Below, one piece after another: positions 26,615-32,838 of a stretch of 64,000 bases of DNA; within the stretch, counting starts at the first letter, position 1, and the number at the start of each line of letters is the position of its first letter. The DNA is taken from positions 289,458 to 353,457 of the forward strand of contig JAACJU010000001.1 of the NCBI GenBank assembly GCA_021378565.1, read 5' to 3'. A program made the translations under genes and the position numbers. This DNA is from Arcobacter sp. LC1 (lineage in GTDB: Bacteria; Campylobacterota; Campylobacteria; Campylobacterales; Arcobacteraceae). The notes beneath the pieces are model-generated. The model was not told where the DNA came from and ran no database searches. It was given only the letters and a program-made list of their open reading frames with translations.

Positions 26615-28120
26615 ATGAAAAAGGAAGAATATCATAATACTTCTTTGACTCCTTTTGAGGCAAAAAACTATGAAAAGGCTTTGAAAAATTTTGTACTTTT
26701 TTCTAAAATTAATAATAAAATAACAATTATTCTGCACATTAAGCATACTAATATTTCTTATGATTATCTATCCAAGCAAGACCATTCTTATAAAATAAAA
26801 TTTGTTGATGAACAATCTTTTGAAAAACTTCAAAATAGATTTTTAGAACTCAATGCTGATAAGCAAATAGAAGATATTCAAAAAGCCCAAGAAGAAACAA
26901 AGATAGAAGATGATTTTGATATAAATGACTTTTTACAAACAAACTCAGATATTCTAAGTTCAGAAGATTCTGCCCCAATCATTAAGTTTGTTAATTCGCT
27001 TTTTTATCAAGCCATAAAGAAAAAATCATCAGATATTCACATAGAAATGCATGAATTTAAAGGTGAAGTAAGATATAGAATAAATGGAGTTTTACAAAAG
27101 CATATTGAACTTGATAAAAATATTATGGCTCTTGTGATTAGTCGTATAAAAGTTATCTCAAATCTTGATATTAGTGAAAAACGAATACCGCAAGATGGGC
27201 GAACACAAGTTAAAATTTCTGGAAAAACTCTTGATATTAGAGTTTCAGTTCTGCCCACCTTTTATGGTGAACGAATAGTTATGAGAATTTTGATGCAAAG
27301 TGAAGATATACCAAAACTTGATAAACTTGGATTTTCAGAAGAATGCACGCAAAACTTAGCAAAACTTGTACAAAACAGTTATGGTATGATTTTAGTAACT
27401 GGTCCTACAGGAAGTGGGAAATCCACAACCCTCCACTCCTTACTCCAACAAGTGCTAAGCTCACAAAAAAATATCATTACTATCGAAGATCCCGTAGAAT
27501 ATAAATCTGATAAAATCAACCAAATCCAAGCAAACCCAAAAGTTGGACTCACCTTTGCTTCAGGACTAAGGTCAATACTAAGACAAGATCCTGACATTGT
27601 TATGCTAGGAGAGATTAGGGATTATGAAACAGCTTCAATAGCCGTACAAGCCGCACTTACTGGGCATTTACTTTTTTCAACTTTGCACACAAACAGAGCG
27701 AGCGCTTCTATTATGCGTTTAGTTGATATGGGAATAGAAAAATTCTTAATCTCTTCTGCTTTGCTTGGAGTATTAGCGCAAAGATTAGTTAGGATTTTAT
27801 GCGAAGATTGCAAAAAAGAAGATAAGTTAGCTGATGCTTATTCAAAAGATTTTGCATTAAAAGAACATCATAAGATTTATAAAGCTGGAACTTGCAAAAA
27901 ATGTAATTTTACAGGATATTCAAGCAGAATAGCTATCGGAGAACTTTTTGTACTTAGTGACAAAATCAAAGCTTCTATAAAAGATAATGTTGATGATGAT
28001 AAGCTTTTAAAATTAGCTCTAGCTGATGGTATGACACCTTTGACAGAGCAGTTAAAGGCATTAGTTCAAGATGGTAAAACTTCTTTTGAAGAGGCGCTTA
28101 GAATTGGTATAAAAGATTGA
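26615..28120 (+). CDS. gspE: Type II secretion ATPase GspE
   Basis: The 501-residue protein has a variable N-terminal domain, then the secretion ATPase core: SDIHIEMHEFKGEVRYRING, Walker A LVTGPTGSGKSTTLHSL, the Asp box TIEDPVEYK, Walker B PDIVMLGEIRD, and the His box LTGHLLFSTLHTNRA. The tetracysteine zinc-binding subdomain (CEDC and CKKC) typical of GspE/PilB is present near residues 405-430. It powers pseudopilus extension at the cytoplasmic membrane. It begins 3 bases after gspD. Confidence 0.95.
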   Translation: MKKEEYHNTSLTPFEAKNYEKALKNFVLFSKINNKITIILHIKHTNISYDYLSKQDHSYKIKFVDEQSFEKLQNRFLELNADKQIEDIQKAQEETKIEDDFDINDFLQTNSDILSSEDSAPIIKFVNSLFYQAIKKKSSDIHIEMHEFKGEVRYRINGVLQKHIELDKNIMALVISRIKVISNLDISEKRIPQDGRTQVKISGKTLDIRVSVLPTFYGERIVMRILMQSEDIPKLDKLGFSEECTQNLAKLVQNSYGMILVTGPTGSGKSTTLHSLLQQVLSSQKNIITIEDPVEYKSDKINQIQANPKVGLTFASGLRSILRQDPDIVMLGEIRDYETASIAVQAALTGHLLFSTLHTNRASASIMRLVDMGIEKFLISSALLGVLAQRLVRILCEDCKKEDKLADAYSKDFALKEHHKIYKAGTCKKCNFTGYSSRIAIGELFVLSDKIKASIKDNVDDDKLLKLALADGMTPLTEQLKALVQDGKTSFEEALRIGIKD

Positions 28121-28515
28121 AAAAGGCCCTTTCTATGATAGAGCTTATTATTGCTGTTATTATACTAACCGTTGCTCTTGGCTCTTTAATAAATATAAGT
28201 AAGCAAAATCTTTTTTATCTTGGAAAATCAAAAAAAAGTATAAAAACAAATACTTATATAAGTTTAATAGCTTGCATAGATTCAAGCAAAAGTCCAAAAA
28301 AACAAAAAGTCTATTTGAGTGATTTAGTAAATTTTAAAAATGATGAATTAAGAAAAGATTTAAAAGAACAAAAAATACAAACATCTTTTAAAACAATTCC
28401 TAGCAAAGATACAAAGCTAAAAAATCTAAATTTAAATATGGATATTTTACAAAAAACTTATACTTTAAACAATAAACATTCCAGAAATTTCTATACTTTT
28501 GAGCTGAAATTATGA
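28117..28515 (+). CDS. gspI: Minor pseudopilin, GspI-like
   Basis: A 132-residue protein with a very short leader and prepilin motif KKALSMIELIIAVIILTVALGSL, alanine at -1 and glutamate at +5. Size (about 130 residues) and position before the GspJ-like gene support GspI, the core of the pseudopilus tip complex. The start is a TTG overlapping the gspE stop (TTGA). The globular domain is lysine-rich and weakly conserved. Confidence 0.75.
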   Translation: MKKALSMIELIIAVIILTVALGSLINISKQNLFYLGKSKKSIKTNTYISLIACIDSSKSPKKQKVYLSDLVNFKNDELRKDLKEQKIQTSFKTIPSKDTKLKNLNLNMDILQKTYTLNNKHSRNFYTFELKL

Positions 28516-29048
28516 AACAAAAAATAAAACTACTAAGAAATAAAGGCTTTACACTAATAGAAGTATTGATTAGTCTTAGTATATTTTTTATTATTTTATT
28601 ATTTTTATATAAAACCTTAGATTTAACAAAACATTCAAGTAGTTTTTATAAAAATAAACTTGAAGTTATGCGAGAAAATAATGATTTTAAAAACGTTTTT
28701 TATCAAGATTTTGCAAATGCAGACTCAAACTCCACTAAAAGTAAATTTTTTCTAAAAGAAGATAAAAATCAAAATTCAGTCATAAGCTATAAAAGCTCAA
28801 ATACTTATCATAATCCTTTTTTTACAAATATCACTTATTTTTTATCTAATCAAGGCGATTTACTAAGAGTAGAAAGTAAAAACCCTCTAAAAAGAGAAGG
28901 TGAAAATTATCAATATTCTTATGTGGATATTTTGAAAAAAAATATAAATATTTTTAAACTAAAAAAAATAAATCCTACAACTTTTGTTTTAGCTGTAAAA
29001 CAAAAAAATAAAAATATAAGTTATTTAAGTCTAAAAATTTTGAATTAG
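28512..29048 (+). CDS. gspJ: Minor pseudopilin, GspJ-like
   Basis: The 178-residue protein has the canonical prepilin motif KGFTLIEVLISLSIFFIILLFLY, with glycine at -1 and glutamate at +5, the only one of the four clear pseudopilins here with glycine at that place. Length and final position in the operon match GspJ, a tip component with GspI and GspK. It is the last gene of the T2SS operon; the next feature is an AlaX remnant on the other strand. Confidence 0.75.
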   Translation: MKQKIKLLRNKGFTLIEVLISLSIFFIILLFLYKTLDLTKHSSSFYKNKLEVMRENNDFKNVFYQDFANADSNSTKSKFFLKEDKNQNSVISYKSSNTYHNPFFTNITYFLSNQGDLLRVESKNPLKREGENYQYSYVDILKKNINIFKLKKINPTTFVLAVKQKNKNISYLSLKILN

Positions 29049-29061
29049 TTTCAAGATGCAC

Positions 29062-29262
29062 CTATTTAAAAATATAGCTAATCTTCACCCTGCCCTTTTT
29101 ACTTTTTACCTTTGTGATAATAACCAAGTCTAAATCTTTTAAACTATTTAGGTGAGTTCCACCACAAGAAATAGCATCATATTTTATTAGATTTAGTTTA
29201 TTTATAATTTTATTATCTTTAAGGTAAAAATATAGTATAATATAATAATCTAATTTAAAGGA
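29062..29262 (-). pseudogene. Remnant of an AlaX-type alanyl-tRNA editing hydrolase
   Basis: The minus-strand frame is open for about 66 codons but has no start codon in good position. It contains YDAISCGGTHLNSLKDLDLV and KKGRVKISYIFK before a TAG. CGGTH is the second zinc-binding motif of the alanyl-tRNA editing domain (AlaX and the AlaRS editing module), and the following pattern is also typical. The first half with the HxxxH zinc site is missing; its place is occupied by the promoter and start of the gene at 29268. I read this as the 3' end of a deleted alaX-like gene. Confidence 0.7.
29236..29241 (+). promoter_or_regulatory. -10 box of the first YbjQ-like gene
   Basis: TATAAT lies 27 bases before the ATG at 29268, with an AAGGATTA ribosome-binding site between. 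The surrounding 35 bases closely resemble the region before the paralogous gene at 29925, so the promoter was duplicated with the gene. No good -35 hexamer is seen. Confidence 0.5.
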
Positions 29263-29267
29263 TTAAT

Positions 29268-29729
29268 ATGACTTTAGAAAAAGAAATTATACTAATTTAT
29301 GGCTCAAAGCTACAAAATTTACAAACTTACAAAGTAGAAGTCAAAAAATTCATCAAAACAATAACAGTAAGCTTGCCCATCATAAGCTATGTAACAGCGT
29401 CTTCAAAAACGATTCAAGCTAAATTAGAAAAAGCTTTAAAAAAGAAAGCACTTGCAATTGGAGCGAACAGCATCATAGAAGTAAAATTTTTTGGAGATTT
29501 AAACACATCATTAAATGGCAATGCCGTTATACTTAAAAAAGAAATATTTGAAGAATTTGACAAAAAAAGAGAAGCCTTGAAAGTTTCGCAAAATAGTATC
29601 AAAAAAAGAAAACTGGAAGAAAAACAAGTGCTTTTTGAGCAAGAAGAATATATCATATTAGGATTTATGGTGCTTATTGCACTAACAATTATAGTAGTAT
29701 TTCTAACTTCAACGTATAATCAAAATTAA
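29268..29729 (+). CDS. YbjQ-like protein with C-terminal membrane anchor (copy 1)
   Basis: The 153-residue protein has an N-terminal domain of about 90 residues resembling the YbjQ/UPF0145 heavy-metal-binding-like fold: ILIYGSKLQNLQTYKVEV, then a helix ending KKALAIGANSIIEVKFFGDL and a final NGNAVILK strand. After a charged helix (EFDKKREALKVSQNSIKKRK) there is one C-terminal membrane helix (ILGFMVLIALTIIVVFL). It is a diverged tandem paralogue of the next gene. Function is unknown; the fold assignment is by pattern only. Confidence 0.65.
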   Translation: MTLEKEIILIYGSKLQNLQTYKVEVKKFIKTITVSLPIISYVTASSKTIQAKLEKALKKKALAIGANSIIEVKFFGDLNTSLNGNAVILKKEIFEEFDKKREALKVSQNSIKKRKLEEKQVLFEQEEYIILGFMVLIALTIIVVFLTSTYNQN

Positions 29730-29892
29730 CAAAAGTTTGACTTTATTTAGGTTAGATAAAAATTAGTTTTTTGCTTAATTTATAGATATTGTGTTTAAGA
29801 ATAAACTAGGCTAATAATAATTTTAAAAAAAGTGTATCAGTATTTTATTTAGGCTAAAGCTTCACTATTTTTAAGGTTAAAATATGCTATAT

Positions 29893-29898
29893 TATAAT
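29893..29898 (+). promoter_or_regulatory. -10 box of the second YbjQ-like gene
   Basis: TATAAT precedes the ATG at 29925 by 26 bases, with GTGGGAGA as ribosome-binding site. The upstream block (AAGGTTAAAATAT) matches AAGGTAAAAATAT before the first copy, indicating that gene and promoter were duplicated together. Confidence 0.5.
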
Positions 29899-29924
29899 AA
29901 TCAATTTATAAAGTGGGAGATATT

Positions 29925-30371
29925 ATGAGTTTAGAAAAAGAAGTTATGTTAGTTTATGGTTCAAACCTAGATATTTACAATATTAAAGTTAAAAAGTTTA
30001 TACAAGCAATTAGTGTGTCTATTGGTTCAGGTAGAACTGATTATTTTACTTCAGCAAGAGATAATACAAAAGCACAAGAAAAACTAAAAAATAAACTAAT
30101 ACAAAAAGCTTTAGAAGTTGGAGCTAATGGAGTAGTAGACGTCAAATCTTGTGGAGAACTTGGCTCATCATTAGGAGGCAATGCTGTAACACTTGAAGGG
30201 AAAGGATTTGAGGAGTTCGACAAAGAAAGAAAAATTTTAAAAGTTGAGAGACAGGAAAGAGAAAAAAAAGAGCTTGAGCTTAATAATGATAATAGTGTAA
30301 TGAAATGGGGTATAGGATTTTTTGTTGTTGCATTATTATCAATAGTATTAATATATTTTGCCTCTAAATAG
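29925..30371 (+). CDS. YbjQ-like protein with C-terminal membrane anchor (copy 2)
   Basis: The 148-residue protein is a paralogue of the gene at 29268: both start with a short LEKE segment and have VYGSNLDIYNIKVKKFIQAI, KALEVGANGVVDVKSCGELG and GGNAVTLEGKGFEEFDKERK at matching places, then a charged helix and a C-terminal membrane helix (WGIGFFVVALLSIVLIYF). The YbjQ-like pattern is clearer here than in copy 1 and keeps GANGVV and a cysteine. The ATG at 29925 is preferred to a GTG four codons earlier because of the GGGAG site. Each copy has its own promoter. The function is not known. Confidence 0.65.
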   Translation: MSLEKEVMLVYGSNLDIYNIKVKKFIQAISVSIGSGRTDYFTSARDNTKAQEKLKNKLIQKALEVGANGVVDVKSCGELGSSLGGNAVTLEGKGFEEFDKERKILKVERQEREKKELELNNDNSVMKWGIGFFVVALLSIVLIYFASK

Positions 30372-30372
30372 A

Positions 30373-30397
30373 CTAAACTATATTTTATATAGTTTAG
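30373..30397 (+). terminator. Stem-loop after the second YbjQ-like gene
   Basis: CTAAACTATA and TATAGTTTAG form a perfect 10-bp stem with a TTTTA loop, starting 2 bases after the stop codon. A strong T-run after the stem is absent, so it may protect the mRNA 3' end or act as a weak terminator. Confidence 0.5.
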
Positions 30398-30424
30398 CAG
30401 CCTATCCAACCCCAACGAACCTAT

Positions 30425-30707
30425 CTTTAAATAGTTTTTTTCATAATTTTATTTAAGCCCTCAAAGCTGATAAACTCAGGCAATTCAATAGTACTAGGAG
30501 AATAATCATTTAAACCTTATTTTTGATTTTTAGTGCTTTATTATGGCAATATTTTACAGGGTTATTTTTATCCCTTTTGCTTTTAGAACTATTATTATGT
30601 GCTTTAACATTTTTTAATCCATGGATTGTTTCATTAATAACTTTAGCAAAAAAATTCATCTCAAATATTGAAGCCATATATTTTAATGCCAATAAAAAAA
30701 ATCTCAA
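30425..30707 (-). pseudogene. Possible frameshifted remnant, unidentified
   Basis: This 413-base gap between the YbjQ-like gene and lysE contains a minus-strand frame of 65 codons (30510-30707: FFAKVINETIHGLKNVKAHN, then KYCHNKALKIKNKV). After a one-base shift near 30515 it continues as 28 codons (NDYSPSTIELPEFISFEGLN). The second piece has a protein-like, non-repetitive composition. Joined, they would give about 93 residues. I do not recognise the family. A plus-strand hydrophobic frame at 30523-30711 is the complement and probably spurious. The coding claim is weak. Confidence 0.25.
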
Positions 30708-30729
30708 ATAATAAAAATTCTTCTTAAAT

Positions 30730-30758
30730 TTGACATAAAAATTTGATTATAATATAAT
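30730..30758 (+). promoter_or_regulatory. Consensus sigma-70 promoter of the LysE gene
   Basis: TTGACA at 30730-30735 and TATAAT at 30753-30758 are separated by exactly 17 bases, a full E. coli-type consensus. The ATG at 30785 follows after 26 bases with AAAAAGGA as ribosome-binding site. Confidence 0.8.
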
Positions 30759-30784
30759 ATTAATTAATTAAAAAGGATTTTTCT

Positions 30785-31393
30785 ATGTTCTCAGTTAATT
30801 ATCTAATTGCAATATTATTATTTACAATTTCAACAAGTTTTACTCCAGGACCTAATAATTTTTTATTACTTAGCTCTGGTATGAAATTTGGATTAAGAAA
30901 AACTTGGGGACATATTTTTGGTATCGCAATAGGATTTCCTATAATGCTATTTATCGTAGGGCTTGTATTTTCAAGTATTGCAACACTAAGCACAATTTTA
31001 TTTAATATTCTAAGTATAATTGGAATGATATATTTAGCTTATCTAGCTTATAAAATTATTTTTTCAGATTTGTTATATAAAGAAAATTCCAAAACTAAAC
31101 CTATATCATTTTTACAAGCTGTATTATTTCAATGGATTAATCCAAAAGCTTGGGCAGGAGCTTTTAGTATAGCTTCGTCGTATATTGTGCTAGATTATAA
31201 TTTCTTGACTCAATTAATCTTTATATCATTGCTTTATTTTGTTCTTATAATCATCTCATCTATAACTTGGGTTATTTTTGGCTCTTTTGTTAAGAAAAAT
31301 GTTACAAAGCCAATATATTTAAAAACAATAAATATAGTTTTAGGAATATTATTAATAATTTCTATCATTCAAATGTTGCCTGAAAAATTCTAG
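30785..31393 (+). CDS. LysE/RhtB-family amino-acid exporter
   Basis: The 202-residue membrane protein has about six hydrophobic helices and the family signature TSFTPGPNNFLLLSSGMKFGLRKTWGHIFGI near the N-terminus. The second-half WINPKAWAGAFSIASS motif is also typical. Members export lysine, threonine, homoserine or related solutes by proton exchange; the substrate cannot be predicted here. It is monocistronic with a consensus promoter and lies beside a tRNA cluster on the opposite strand, a place where acquired genes often sit, although nothing else indicates transfer. Confidence 0.9.
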   Translation: MFSVNYLIAILLFTISTSFTPGPNNFLLLSSGMKFGLRKTWGHIFGIAIGFPIMLFIVGLVFSSIATLSTILFNILSIIGMIYLAYLAYKIIFSDLLYKENSKTKPISFLQAVLFQWINPKAWAGAFSIASSYIVLDYNFLTQLIFISLLYFVLIIISSITWVIFGSFVKKNVTKPIYLKTINIVLGILLIISIIQMLPEKF

Positions 31394-31449
31394 CAATTCT
31401 AAATAGAAAAAGAATTAAATAGTTTTAAAAAAAAAGCATAGTATTTAAA

Positions 31450-31526
31450 TGGCGCGGCCGACGAGATTTGAACTCGCGACCTCCTGCGTGACAGGCAGGC
31501 ATTCTAACCAGCTGAACTACGGCCGC
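31450..31526 (-). tRNA. tRNA-Asp (GTC)
   Basis: On the minus strand the gene begins GCGGCCGTAGTTCAGCTGG, has anticodon loop CTGTCAC with GTC, a T-arm with GTTCAAAT and ends with CGGCCGC plus discriminator G and an encoded CCA. The acceptor stem pairs in all seven positions. It is the last of four tRNA genes in this transcript. Confidence 0.95.
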
Positions 31527-31544
31527 ACTAAATACTTATAAAAA

Positions 31545-31620
31545 TGGTGGTCGATAGAAGACTCGAACTTCTGACGTCTACCTTGTAAGGGTAGCGCTCT
31601 ACCAACTGAGCTAATCGACC
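31545..31620 (-). tRNA. tRNA-Val (TAC)
   Basis: The minus-strand sequence begins GGTCGATTAGCTCAGTTGG, carries anticodon loop CTTACAA with TAC, GTTCGAGT in the T-arm, and ends ATCGACC-A-CCA, with a fully paired acceptor stem and encoded CCA. It lies between tRNA-Glu and tRNA-Asp. Confidence 0.95.
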
Positions 31621-31639
31621 TTGAAACTAATACTTATCT

Positions 31640-31714
31640 TGGTGACCCCAAGGGGACTTGAACCCCTGTAACAAGGATGAAAACCTTGGATCCTAACCAC
31701 TAGACGATGGGGCC
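31640..31714 (-). tRNA. tRNA-Glu (TTC)
   Basis: The minus-strand sequence begins GGCCCCATCGTCTAGTGG, the usual start of bacterial tRNA-Glu, and has anticodon loop TTTTCAT with TTC and GTTCAAGT in the T-arm. It ends TGGGGTC-A-CCA; one acceptor pair is G-U. CCA is encoded. Confidence 0.95.
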
Positions 31715-31747
31715 ACATTCAAAATATTATATTTACTTAATTTACAA

Positions 31748-31823
31748 TGGTGACCCGTGAAGGATTTGAACCTTCGGCCACTTCCTTAAAAGGGAAATGC
31801 TCTACCAGCTGAGCTAACGGGTC
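31748..31823 (-). tRNA. tRNA-Lys (TTT)
   Basis: The minus-strand sequence begins GACCCGTTAGCTCAGCTGG and has anticodon loop CTTTTAA with TTT and GTTCAAAT in the T-arm. It ends ACGGGTC-A-CCA, with a fully paired acceptor stem. It is the first gene of the tRNA operon Lys-Glu-Val-Asp. Confidence 0.95.
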
Positions 31824-31841
31824 TTTTGTAAAAGGAGAGGA

Positions 31842-31870
31842 ATTATACTTTTTTTTTCTATTTTTGTCAA
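31842..31870 (-). promoter_or_regulatory. Consensus sigma-70 promoter of the tRNA operon
   Basis: Reading the minus strand, TTGACA (31870-31865) and TATAAT (31847-31842) are separated by 17 bases. Transcription would start about 12 bases before tRNA-Lys. The rest of the 31824-32157 gap holds only AT-rich sequence and a possible TATACT -10 box at 32091-32096 for the small gene at 32158. Confidence 0.85.
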
Positions 31871-32157
31871 GACTCTATTAACATTTTCTATCAAAAAACT
31901 TAAATATTTTTTTTAACTCTCCAGCTTTGCTATTTTAAGCAAAATAAAAGAAAATATTTTTTTATAATATAGATTTTATGACTGGATAAAAGCAAGCAAA
32001 TTATTTTGAAGCTAAATGTTTATATTTTTGTGAATAAGAAGTTTTAAAAGTTATCAGTGCTATTTATTATTGCATAGTTTTAATTTATGTTATACTAACA
32101 ATATTATTTTCAATGAAAGCTTTTTTAAAAATAAAAATGAATTGGAGGATTTTTAAT

Positions 32158-32244
32158 ATGGCATCTTTACTTTTTGGAGGATTTAGCATAATAATAGTTT
32201 TTGGATTATTTTATTGGATAATTAAGCAAATAGAAAAGGCTTAA
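32158..32244 (+). CDS. 28-residue single-span membrane peptide
   Basis: A short frame of 28 codons starts at an ATG preceded by TTGGAGGA at ideal spacing and encodes one hydrophobic helix: MASLLFGGFSIIIVFGLFYW, then IIKQIEKA. The charge distribution (no charge before, lysines after) is that of a small inner-membrane peptide with its C-terminus in the cytoplasm. Small subunits of respiratory complexes look like this, but no such partner gene is near. The strong ribosome-binding site and possible -10 box make expression likely. Function unknown. Confidence 0.6.
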   Translation: MASLLFGGFSIIIVFGLFYWIIKQIEKA

Positions 32245-32331
32245 AAGCTTAGATTTTTAATGGGCGTTTTTGTCGTTAAAATGCTTTTTTAATTAAAAAG
32301 ATAAGCAAAAAATTTAAAGATTTACTTTATT

Positions 32332-32814
32332 TTACTTTAAAACTTCAAATAAAATACCTAAAGCAGTATTTGCACTTTCTTCTTGAATACTTTTTCTATC
32401 GCCTTTAAAATAATAATCATTAATGATTTCTTTATCTTCATAAAAAAGTCCAATAACTACCATGCCAAGTGGCTTTTCTTTTGAGCCACCATTTGGTCCA
32501 GCTACACCACTAAGAGCCAAAACATAATCAGCTTCAAACATATCTTTAGCACCAAGCATCATTGCAGATACCACTTCTTTGCTAACTGCGCCATGCTTTT
32601 CTAAACTAGCTTCACTAACATTTAAACATTTATTTTTTATATGATTTGAATATGTTACTATTGAGCCTTTGAAGATATCTGATGAGCCTGAAATGCTTGT
32701 GATTTTTGAAGCCACTAAGCCTCCTGTGCATGATTCTGCTAGGCTTAGCGTTTTGTTTTTTTGTCTTAGTTTGTCTTGCAATAAAAACATATCTTTAGAA
32801 GTAAATTCTTGCAT
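32332..32814 (-). CDS. CinA-family nicotinamide-nucleotide amidohydrolase
   Basis: The 160-residue protein is the stand-alone CinA C-terminal domain (PncC type): TLSLAESCTGGLVASKIT near the N-terminus with the active-site serine-cysteine region, GSIVTYSNHIKN, and DYVLALSGVAGPNGGSKEKP. PncC deamidates NMN to recycle NAD breakdown products in the cytoplasm. There is no N-terminal molybdopterin-binding domain, as is usual for PncC. It follows the mqo gene by 24 bases on the same strand. Confidence 0.92.
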   Translation of the reverse strand: MQEFTSKDMFLLQDKLRQKNKTLSLAESCTGGLVASKITSISGSSDIFKGSIVTYSNHIKNKCLNVSEASLEKHGAVSKEVVSAMMLGAKDMFEADYVLALSGVAGPNGGSKEKPLGMVVIGLFYEDKEIINDYYFKGDRKSIQEESANTALGILFEVLK

Positions 32815-32838
32815 TGTAAACCTTTATCCTTTCAAGGA

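Noticed and set aside
30523-30711. Hydrophobic plus-strand frame of 62 codons
   Set aside because: It starts at a TTG without a ribosome-binding site, and its hydrophobicity follows from being the complement of a lysine/asparagine-rich frame.
31450-31823. tRNA cluster as an integrated-element attachment site
   Set aside because: All four tRNAs are complete and no duplicated tRNA 3' end or integrase gene was seen nearby.
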